Source of the DNA: an uncultured Bacilli bacterium
GTDB taxonomy: Bacteria; Bacillota_I; Bacilli_A; RF39; UBA660
Reading direction: 5' to 3'
Assembly (NCBI GenBank): GCA_947589725.1
Contig: CANQCQ010000018.1
Span: 1 to 11,477 of the forward strand
Length of the DNA: 11,477 nt
Part shown: positions 6,592-11,477 of the stretch, one piece after another
How positions within the stretch are numbered: position 1 is the first letter of the stretch
Layout: every line of letters begins with the position of its first letter
Made by a program: the position numbers and the translations under genes
The notes under the pieces: generated by a model
What the model was told of the DNA's origin: nothing
Database searches by the model: none
What the model saw: the letters and a program-made list of their open reading frames with translations, nothing else

Positions 6592-7590
6592 ATGAAAGTT
6601 TTATTATATACTGAAGGTGAAAAATTATTATCTAAAAGTGGTTTAGGAAAAGCAATAAAGCATCAAATGAAGGCCTTAGATTCTGTAGGAGTAAAATATA
6701 CTACTTCCTTAGATGATAATTATGATATAGTTCATATAAACTGGTATGGTCTCAGGTCATTTGTTCTAGCAAAAAAAGCAAAAAAACAAGGAAAAAAGAT
6801 AGTTTATCATGCTCACAGTACAGAAGAAGATTTTAAAAATGGGTTTATTTTTTGTAATTTAATATCGCCATTATTTAAAAAATGGATAACTACTTGTTAT
6901 TGTTTGGGAGATGTTATAATTACTCCAACACCATATGCTAAAAGATTATTAGAAGGATATGGAATAAAAAAGAAAATATATGCTGTATCAAATGGAATTG
7001 ATTTAGAAAAATTTAAAAATGATCCAAAACTAGGAGAAAAATTTAGAAAAACTTATGGTTATTCTAAAGATGATAAAGTAATAGTGGGAATAGGTCTATA
7101 TATAAAAAGAAAAGGTATAGTAGATTTTGTAGAATTAGCTAAAAGACTTCCAGAATATAAATTTATTTGGTTTGGTTCTAGTCCTCTTACACTAGCAACA
7201 AAAGAAGTAAAAAGAGCAGTTCATACTAAATTAGATAATTTAACATTTGCAGGATATGTAGATCAACAAATGATAGTTCAAGCATTAAATGGTTGTGATT
7301 TATATATTTTTCCAACATTTGAAGAAACAGAAGGAATTCCAATTATTGAAGCATGTGCTTGTAAAACAACATCAATAGTAAGAGATATTCCAATTTTTGA
7401 TGAATGGCTAGTTGATAAAAAGAATACTTATAAAGCTAAAAATGTAGATGAATTTGAACAAATAATTAAAAAAATACTTACAGGAGAATATCCTAAATTA
7501 GAAGAACAAGCTTATAAAATAGCACAAGATAAAGACATAAAAAAAGTTGGTCAACAATTAAAAGAAATCTATCAAGAATTATTAAAATAA
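6592..7590 (+). CDS. Glycosyltransferase family 4 protein, possibly a glycolipid glycosyltransferase
   Basis: A 332-residue GT-B fold enzyme that would move a sugar from a nucleotide donor. The N-terminal acceptor domain starts MKVLLYTEGEKLLSKSGLGK, a KSG(I/L)G pattern I associate with the CpoA/LafB/BgsA-type enzymes that add a second sugar to glucosyl-diacylglycerol; this is from memory and moderate at best. HAHSTEED lies at 73-80. The C-terminal donor domain has SNGID (133-137), a GLYIKRKG loop (168-175) with the basic phosphate-binding residues, and an E-x7-E motif from E245 to E253 within EETEGIPIIE. No membrane helix is evident; peripheral membrane association is typical. GGGTGGTGA (6575-6583) precedes the ATG by 8 bases. 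It is probably transcribed alone from its own promoter and ends at a strong bidirectional terminator. Confidence 0.87.
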   Translation: MKVLLYTEGEKLLSKSGLGKAIKHQMKALDSVGVKYTTSLDDNYDIVHINWYGLRSFVLAKKAKKQGKKIVYHAHSTEEDFKNGFIFCNLISPLFKKWITTCYCLGDVIITPTPYAKRLLEGYGIKKKIYAVSNGIDLEKFKNDPKLGEKFRKTYGYSKDDKVIVGIGLYIKRKGIVDFVELAKRLPEYKFIWFGSSPLTLATKEVKRAVHTKLDNLTFAGYVDQQMIVQALNGCDLYIFPTFEETEGIPIIEACACKTTSIVRDIPIFDEWLVDKKNTYKAKNVDEFEQIIKKILTGEYPKLEEQAYKIAQDKDIKKVGQQLKEIYQELLK

Positions 7591-7634
7591 ATAAAAATAC
7601 TCAGTCCACATTAATACTGAGTATTTTTATTTAT
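7587..7634. terminator. Bidirectional intrinsic terminator
   Basis: A 19-bp uninterrupted stem (7587-7605 with 7616-7634) has the core ATACTCAGT/ACTGAGTAT and A- and T-rich flanks, with a 10-base loop. It overlaps the stop codons of both the glycosyltransferase gene (7588-7590) and the convergent RodA gene (7627-7629). Confidence 0.93.
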
Positions 7635-8751
7635 ATCTATAAACTCTTTCTTTTTCATTAGAAACATTTAATAGTAATCCAACTAATAACATATAAGATA
7701 AAAGACTTGATCCACCATAAGATACAAAAGGTAAAGTAATACCAGTTATTGGTAAAAGACCAACAGTCATGCCAATATTTTGTATTTGTTGAAACAATAA
7801 AATACCTAAAATTCCAGCAACCATATATTGATTAGTATCAGTAGTTTTACGTTTAGCTAAAATTATAATATTATAATCAAAATATACTATTATTGAAATT
7901 AAAATGATAACTCCAATTAGTCCAAAACATGACGCATAAATAGCAAATATAAAATCTGTTGATGCTTCTGGAAAATATAGAGGAGTTTTATTAAAACCAT
8001 ATCCAAATAATCCTGCAGATCCAATAGCAGCTAAAGCATTCTCAAGTTGTAACCCAGAACCACTTTTCCATTCAAATATTCTTTCTAATCTATAATAAAT
8101 AGAACTTCCAAATATATTTATAAAAACATTTTCATGATAAAAATAAATAAATAAAATTCCACTTAGTAATAATAAAGCTAAGGTTATTGCTCCTCCAAAC
8201 CATCTTAATCTAATACCAGATGCAAACATCATTGTAATATATATAACTAAATACATTATTACACATCCAGTATCTGGCTCTAAAAAAGTTAAAATAGAAG
8301 GAATAAGTACTACAATAAATGTTTTTAAAATAAACTTAAATTCATCTAAATAAGATGGATTTTTAAAATCACTTCTAAAATTATGTATCATAGTAGCAAG
8401 CACTAATATTAATATAACTTTCATAAACTCACTAGGTTGAACAGAACCAATTCCTGGAAGAACAATCCAACATTTACTATTATTTATAGGTTGTCCAAAT
8501 AATAAAAGTCCTAGAAGAATTAAATTACCAATATAATATAAAATCCATGAATGTTGAAATATAAAATCATTTTTAAGTCTTAATATAACTATAATAAGTA
8601 AAACACCAACTAAGTACCAAATTGCTTGTTTTAAAGTTAAATTACCCATACTTGGAGAAGTATATATAGCAGCACTATATATAGAAATAATACTAATTAT
8701 AGAAAGTAATATAATAGGTATAACTATTCTAAGATTAATCTTTTCTTTCAT
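7627..8751 (-). CDS. RodA/FtsW/SpoVE-family SEDS peptidoglycan glycosyltransferase, RodA-like
   Basis: A membrane-embedded polymerase that builds glycan strands from lipid II with a partner class B PBP. The 374 residues form about ten membrane helices. SEDS landmarks are SVQPSEFMKV (103-112), EPDTG (158-162), PEASTDFIFAI (261-271), where D266 corresponds to the essential Asp of RodA, and GLLPITGITLPFVSYGGSS (331-349). The TDFIFA form favours RodA over FtsW, but the usual His before TDF is Ser264 and the large loop is short, so SpoVE-like or FtsW-like roles cannot be excluded. GGAGGT (8757-8762) lies 5 bases before the ATG. It stands alone, away from mreC/mreD in the window. Confidence 0.93.
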   Translation of the reverse strand: MKEKINLRIVIPIILLSIISIISIYSAAIYTSPSMGNLTLKQAIWYLVGVLLIIVILRLKNDFIFQHSWILYYIGNLILLGLLLFGQPINNSKCWIVLPGIGSVQPSEFMKVILILVLATMIHNFRSDFKNPSYLDEFKFILKTFIVVLIPSILTFLEPDTGCVIMYLVIYITMMFASGIRLRWFGGAITLALLLLSGILFIYFYHENVFINIFGSSIYYRLERIFEWKSGSGLQLENALAAIGSAGLFGYGFNKTPLYFPEASTDFIFAIYASCFGLIGVIILISIIVYFDYNIIILAKRKTTDTNQYMVAGILGILLFQQIQNIGMTVGLLPITGITLPFVSYGGSSLLSYMLLVGLLLNVSNEKERVYRYK

Positions 8752-8769
8752 TTTTAACCTCCATTAATT

Positions 8770-8778
8770 ATTATAGCA
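8770..8778 (-). promoter_or_regulatory. Extended -10 promoter of the RodA-like gene
   Basis: On the - strand this reads TGCTATAAT, the extended -10 form, identical to the one in the tRNA-Ala promoter. No good -35 is present, which is normal for extended -10 promoters. It ends 19 bases from the start codon. Confidence 0.5.
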
Positions 8779-8832
8779 AAATTCCTCAAGAATTATAGAT
8801 AAAAACATAAAATATATAGAAGGAGAGATTTA

Positions 8833-9129
8833 ATGAAAAAACTACCTAAAATTTATCAAAATGAAATTAATATAAATAGAAAGAATAATAAGGATATGTG
8901 TGTTGTTGAAGAAATAGAAAGTATTCGTAATAGTGGACAAAATGTTGAAGATGTCTTAAAAAAGGTATATGCTGGGTTAGGAAGTAAATATAATACAAAA
9001 GTAATTATAGAAACAAATAATAATGTATATGACACTTCTTTAATATTTAAAAGTAAAGATGAATTAATAACTAAAGAAAATGCTATAATTAAAGTTAAAG
9101 ATATTAAAAAAATAACAATAAAAAAATAA
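8833..9129 (+). CDS. Small protein of unknown function (98 aa)
   Basis: I do not recognise a family. The gene is supported by AAGGAG (8820-8825), 7 bases before the ATG, an even coding pattern and its own terminator. The protein is very basic at both ends. Residues about 20-50 look helical (EEIESIRNSGQNVEDVLKKV); the second half alternates as short beta strands (TKVIIET, DTSLIFKS, AIIKVKDIKKITI), suggesting a small beta-barrel or sheet. There is no signal peptide, membrane helix or Cys pair beyond C23. It is divergent from the RodA-like gene and convergent with the coat protein gene. Function unknown. Confidence 0.72.
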   Translation: MKKLPKIYQNEININRKNNKDMCVVEEIESIRNSGQNVEDVLKKVYAGLGSKYNTKVIIETNNNVYDTSLIFKSKDELITKENAIIKVKDIKKITIKK

Positions 9130-9158
9130 GGATCTTCGAAAAGAAGATCTTATTTTTT
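9121..9158. terminator. Bidirectional intrinsic terminator
   Basis: GATCTTC (9131-9137) pairs with GAAGATC (9143-9149) around GAAAA. The stem extends outward through A/T pairs with G9130 bulged, and a T-run follows at 9153-9158. It contains the stop of the 98-residue gene and lies just before the stop of the coat protein gene (9161-9163). Confidence 0.88.
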
Positions 9159-9160
9159 AT

Positions 9161-9571
9161 TTAGCATAAATCTATAAAAGTATCATCAAGGCATCTAACA
9201 GCACCACAACATCCTAAATCTATTGTTACAAAATCTCCTGTATTAGCAAGTTGATTAGTAGTAGGATCAGTATAAAGAAGTCTACATGTACAACAACAAT
9301 CATCTAATGCTTCAACTCTAAAAATATCTGTTGTACCAGTAGTAGTTCCATCACTTAATGTATAACTAAAAGTCCATGGAGTTCCATTACAACAAGTATA
9401 TAATTGAATTGGTCTAGTGTTGTAGCAGATACTAGTAGGAGTAGGACCTAAAAAAGGCTTATCACATCCAGCAAAGCAATCTAAATCATAGTCTTGTCTT
9501 TGAAGTAATATTATTTTTTTTAATATTTCAGAAATGCAACTATTACATTCATTTCTTTCTTCACTACACAT
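9161..9571 (-). CDS. Spore coat protein of the CotZ/CotY (ExsY) family
   Basis: A 136-residue cysteine-rich protein (16 Cys) expected in the outer spore layers, where such proteins form disulfide-linked crust or exosporium lattices. Family signatures are the CNSCISEILKKI start, a Leu/Gln helix (ILLQRQ), CDKPFLG, the hallmark CYNTRP followed by LYTC, and FRVEALDDCCCTCRLL. The longer frame begins at a TTG (9577), but that lies one base from the ribosome site; the ATG at 9571 is 7 bases from AAAGGAGA (9579-9586) and is the better start. Control by a late mother-cell sigma factor would be expected; a loose AC-N16-AATAATTTA match (- strand, 9593-9621) is only suggestive. The family call is strong; choice among CotY, CotZ and ExsY is not possible. 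Confidence 0.9.
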   Translation of the reverse strand: MCSEERNECNSCISEILKKIILLQRQDYDLDCFAGCDKPFLGPTPTSICYNTRPIQLYTCCNGTPWTFSYTLSDGTTTGTTDIFRVEALDDCCCTCRLLYTDPTTNQLANTGDFVTIDLGCCGAVRCLDDTFIDLC

Positions 9572-9578
9572 AAGCAAA

Positions 9579-9586
9579 TCTCCTTT
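9579..9586 (-). promoter_or_regulatory. Ribosome binding site fixing the coat protein start
   Basis: AAAGGAGA on the - strand lies 7 bases from ATG (9571-9569) but only one base from the in-frame TTG at 9577, so it decides for the ATG. Confidence 0.8.
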
Positions 9587-9617
9587 CTATAATAAATTAT
9601 TCAACAATGCTAAATTT

Positions 9618-9631
9618 GTGTTTATAAACAC
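9618..9631. repeat. Perfect 14-base palindrome
   Basis: GTGTTTATAAACAC is a perfect inverted repeat in the spacer between the coat protein gene and the type VII-like operon. It could be an operator for a dimeric regulator. It has no T-run, so it is not a terminator. Confidence 0.5.
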
Positions 9632-9695
9632 CTATATAATTTTATGTAAAATAATTAAATTAATTATCAATCTAGCATCATTATTTATAAAATAC

Positions 9696-9724
9696 TTGAA
9701 ATACTACACAAAAAAATATAAAAT
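9696..9724 (+). promoter_or_regulatory. Candidate sigma-A promoter of the type VII-like operon
   Basis: TTGAAA (9696-9701) and TAAAAT (9719-9724) each match five of six consensus bases, with a 17-base spacer. This gives a leader of about 63 bases before the first gene, longer than at other genes here. Confidence 0.45.
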
Positions 9725-9780
9725 TATCTTATAAGGATAAGGGTTCGATTATAGGAAGACACATTATTCTTAATTACTAT

Positions 9781-9789
9781 GGGAGGTGA
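9781..9789 (+). promoter_or_regulatory. Ribosome binding site fixing the first ESX-like start
   Basis: GGGAGGTGA overlaps the upstream in-frame ATG at 9779 and lies at proper distance before ATG 9794, so translation starts at 9794. Confidence 0.85.
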
Positions 9790-9793
9790 AATA

Positions 9794-10081
9794 ATGGCAA
9801 TTCATGTAGATGAGGCCGCATTAAGCGATTTAAAAAATGCTTTAGAGACTGCAGGAGAAGATTATAAGAGAGATTTTGCTAAGTTAAAAAATCTAATATC
9901 TGAAATTACTAGTGGAGATATTAAAGGAGATCCAGCAACTGATTTATTAAATAAGTTTCAAGCAAAAGAAGAAACTTTTAATAACTTAGCTAAAACAATT
10001 GATGATGCAGAAGAGTATATGGGTATGCAAAAAGAATCATTCACACAAATGATAAGTGATTTATCTAGTGGAATGAAATAA
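9794..10081 (+). CDS. ESAT-6/WXG100-like small helical protein, first of three
   Basis: A 95-residue all-helical protein without signal peptide or Cys, with the helix-turn-helix layout of WXG100 type VII secretion substrates. Helix one runs about 6-38. The turn holds SGDIKGDPA (40-48), and helix two runs about 49-90. IKGDPA lines up with the WxGdaA turn of WXG100 proteins, with Ile43 where Trp is expected. A canonical C-terminal YxxxD/E export motif is not present (Y75 is followed by Q79). An in-frame ATG at 9779 is part of the ribosome site and is not used. It is followed 28 bases later by the second small gene. The role as a secreted dimer partner or chaperone is inferred from fold and context. 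Confidence 0.75.
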   Translation: MAIHVDEAALSDLKNALETAGEDYKRDFAKLKNLISEITSGDIKGDPATDLLNKFQAKEETFNNLAKTIDDAEEYMGMQKESFTQMISDLSSGMK

Positions 10082-10109
10082 AAATGTTAAGAAAGGTGTT
10101 GATTATTGA

Positions 10110-10382
10110 ATGAATATTACTATTAATCCAGGAGCAGCTACAGAGGATGCTTTAAGAATAGATGAAATTGTTAATAATATTGAAGCAAATATGGAAGTAT
10201 TAGATGCAGCAATAAAAAGAAATATTCCTGATGGAATAGAGACTACTTGGTCAGATGAAGTTAAAACAAATTGGGAAACTTATTATAGTAGCGATATTCC
10301 AGAAGTTATGCAAGAAATGAAACAAAGTGCTGCTAATTTAAGATTAGCTGTTGATCAAGCTGTTAAATACAGTGGACAGTAA
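10110..10382 (+). CDS. WXG100-like small helical protein, second of three
   Basis: A 90-residue acidic, helical protein. After a short Gly-containing lead (INPGAA), helix one covers about 12-38. The turn contains W47-S48-D49 with a second Trp at 55, followed by a helix to about 86. The WSD turn sits midway, where WXG100 proteins have Trp-x-Gly, so Gly is replaced by Asp. No signal peptide, no Cys. GAAAGGTG (10091-10098) lies 11 bases before the ATG, a slightly long spacer. The ATG also overlaps the TGA of a nine-codon frame, which I treat as chance. The gene is followed by a structured 89-base intercistronic region before the third small gene. Confidence 0.75.
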   Translation: MNITINPGAATEDALRIDEIVNNIEANMEVLDAAIKRNIPDGIETTWSDEVKTNWETYYSSDIPEVMQEMKQSAANLRLAVDQAVKYSGQ

Positions 10383-10385
10383 TAA

Positions 10386-10445
10386 ATACATTGCTTTATG
10401 CAATGTATAGTAAGTAGAGAAATCATTCTCTATTTACTATGCATT
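10386..10445 (+). promoter_or_regulatory. Intercistronic RNA element with two mutually exclusive hairpins
   Basis: Hairpin A: ATACATTGC (10386-10394) pairs perfectly with GCAATGTAT (10400-10408) around TTTAT. Hairpin B: 10402-10421 pairs over 20 bp with 10426-10445 around an ATCA loop, broken only by two G-U wobbles (10414/10433 and 10406/10441). The right arm of A shares 10402-10408 with the left arm of B, so both full forms cannot exist together. No T-run follows, so it is not an intrinsic terminator. A role in mRNA processing, stability or relative expression of the flanking genes is inferred. Confidence 0.7.
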
Positions 10446-10471
10446 AGTATAACAGAAAGTAAGGTGGATTT

Positions 10472-10795
10472 ATGTATTTTGGAATAACAGATTCTAGTCA
10501 AATGATTGATGTTGATACAATAAATGCTTTATGTAATCAACTTGAAAATGTTGCCATAGATTTTTTACAAGCTGCGAACAAGGTAGTTGAAGCAAAATAC
10601 TATATAAGTGGAGATTCTATGCGTGTTGATAATTTAACTATGGAAGAAAATTATGAAAAATTGAATAATTATTGTCAAAATTTGGAATCTCAAATAAATG
10701 GATATGCCGAACAAATAAGGGCAACAGCAAATGAAATCTATGGGATACAAAGTTTCGAATTACAAGAATATGCAAAAGCTCAACAAAATAAATGA
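10472..10795 (+). CDS. Small helical protein, third of three in the type VII-like operon
   Basis: A 107-residue protein I cannot assign to a named family. It is predicted as two long helices (about 12-44 and 56-100) joined by a polar segment (SGDSMRVDNLT, 46-56), again a helical hairpin of ESX size but with no Trp-x-Gly. C21 and C68 are its two cysteines. The C-terminus is charged and Gln-rich (AKAQQNK). AAGGTGG (10461-10467) lies 4 bases before the ATG. It is encoded 25 bases before a larger effector-like protein, the arrangement seen for small helical adaptor proteins next to type VII (LXG-type) effectors; that role is inference. The stop is TGA. Confidence 0.7.
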   Translation: MYFGITDSSQMIDVDTINALCNQLENVAIDFLQAANKVVEAKYYISGDSMRVDNLTMEENYEKLNNYCQNLESQINGYAEQIRATANEIYGIQSFELQEYAKAQQNK

Positions 10796-10820
10796 TTTGC
10801 TAGTTTAAGGAGAGGATATT

Positions 10821-11477
10821 ATGCCAATAATAAAGTATAATAAAGAAATGGTAAATAGATCAGTAGAATTACTATCTGAGGCACAAGAGCAACTTAAAGA
10901 TACTCAAGCTGAGTTAACAAAAGCTCTTGATGGTTTTGCAGGACTTGCATATTTTAATGATTATGTAGACAAAGCATATTTAGAAAATAAAAGCAGAATG
11001 GAAGAACTTCCTGATGAGTGTATGGATTATATATTTGATATAATGCAAATGGTAATAAAAAAGCAACAAGAAATAGAAGATTATGTTAAAGGAACTTCAG
11101 GACCTTTAGGATTCTTCAAAGGAGTAGGTGCAACTTATGGGATGTTACTTTCTAAATTTGGTGATGGATTATTATCTGCTGGAGGTAGTGTAATAGATGG
11201 AGCAGCTACTTTAATTGGTAAAGCGTGTGATGTTTTTCATTTCGATAGTGCTCGTGATTTTATGGGTGAATTTGTAAAAAAAGAATTTGTAGGTAATTTT
11301 TTTTCTAGTAAGTATTTAGGCACTAATTTATCTAAATATAGTGCATCAAGTGCCGATAGTGCATCAGCAAATTTTCTTAAAGGAGCGGGAACTGCTACTG
11401 GATATATTTTAATAGGTGCAGTAACAGGAGGGTCTGCTGCTGCAAATGGAGTAATAGCTGGTGCTGGAACTTTAGGT
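10821..11477 (+). CDS. Putative type VII secretion effector-like protein (3'-truncated)
   Basis: The frame runs open to the window end: 219 residues visible. AAGGAG (10807-10812) lies 8 bases before the ATG. Residues 1-90 are helical and charged (SVELLSEAQEQLKDTQ, then MVIKKQQEIEDYVKG), like the N-terminal targeting region of LXG/WXG-type effectors, though no clear LXG motif is seen. Residues 91-135 are Gly-rich and amphipathic (GPLGFFKGVGATYG, then SAGGSVIDGAATLIG). Residues 186-219 are Gly/Ala-rich and hydrophobic (ATGYILIGAVTGGSAAANG), looking like a membrane-inserting segment. Whether a C-terminal toxin, enzyme or adhesin domain follows cannot be seen. Context after three small helical genes supports export by a type VII system. 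No signal peptide. Confidence 0.72.
   Translation, partial: MPIIKYNKEMVNRSVELLSEAQEQLKDTQAELTKALDGFAGLAYFNDYVDKAYLENKSRMEELPDECMDYIFDIMQMVIKKQQEIEDYVKGTSGPLGFFKGVGATYGMLLSKFGDGLLSAGGSVIDGAATLIGKACDVFHFDSARDFMGEFVKKEFVGNFFSSKYLGTNLSKYSASSADSASANFLKGAGTATGYILIGAVTGGSAAANGVIAGAGTLG

Noticed and set aside
6573..6614. 13-codon frame overlapping the glycosyltransferase start
   Set aside because: Its ATG is at the ribosome site of the main gene and it has none of its own, so it is probably chance.
9534..9734. 66-codon + strand ORF across the coat gene 5' end and spacer
   Set aside because: It is antisense to the coat protein start, has no ribosome site and reads as Lys/Ile/Asn AT-rich noise ending in the candidate promoter region.
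10084..10113. Nine-codon frame ending in ATGA overlap with the second WXG-like gene
   Set aside because: It looks like a coupling leader peptide but has no upstream ribosome site, and its codons contain the ribosome site of the next gene.
1..11477. CRISPR arrays, insertion sequences, integrase or attachment sites
   Set aside because: No regularly spaced repeats, transposase motifs or flanking direct repeats were seen on either strand.

Overview
The window comes from a very AT-rich, low-GC Gram-positive bacterium of Bacillota type. TGG encodes Trp and TGA is used as a stop, so this is the standard bacterial code rather than the Mollicutes code. The gene content points to a rod-shaped, wall-bearing organism with sporulation machinery: MreC/MreD, RodA, a SpoIVFA/SpoIVFB-like pair and a CotZ/CotY-type coat protein. 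It is plausibly an uncultured Bacilli or Erysipelotrichia-like lineage, but the species cannot be named from the sequence.

Layout. (1) 1-1144: the 3' part of a cyclophilin peptidyl-prolyl isomerase gene converges on a dCMP deaminase gene; they share a bidirectional terminator that overlaps both gene ends. (2) About 1250-5135: a cluster on the + strand holding a SPOR-like membrane protein with no normal start codon, radC, mreC, mreD, a catalytically dead LytM/M23-like SpoIVFA homologue, and an M50 intramembrane protease of SpoIVFB type. This matches the Bacillus subtilis order spoIIB-maf-radC-mreBCD-minCD-spoIVFAB with maf, mreB, minC and minD absent. (3) 5132-5312: tRNA-Ala(TGC), whose promoter -35 box overlaps the spoIVFB stop codon, followed by a strong terminator. 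(4) 5420-7590: a small DUF4177 protein (-), a PrsW-family intramembrane protease with a C-terminal zinc ribbon (+), and a GT4 glycosyltransferase (+). (5) 7627-9129: a RodA/FtsW-type SEDS glycan polymerase (-) and a 98-residue protein of unknown function (+). (6) 9161-9571: a cysteine-rich CotZ/CotY-like spore coat protein (-). (7) 9794 to the end: a type VII secretion (ESX/WXG100)-like locus with three small, mutually unrelated helical proteins followed by a larger protein, cut by the window edge, that has a helical N-terminus and Gly/Ala-rich hydrophobic segments.

The region-2 genes would act together in cell elongation (MreC/MreD, working with RodA from region 5) and in proteolytic signalling from forespore to mother cell (SpoIVFA/SpoIVFB). 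The region-7 genes look like an export-partner plus effector operon; a strongly structured intercistronic RNA with two competing hairpins sits between its second and third genes. The longest gene-free stretch is 9572-9793 (222 bases), which holds a perfect palindrome and a candidate sigma-A promoter. Several genes have a perfect TATAAT only 19-31 bases before the start codon, suggesting very short mRNA leaders.
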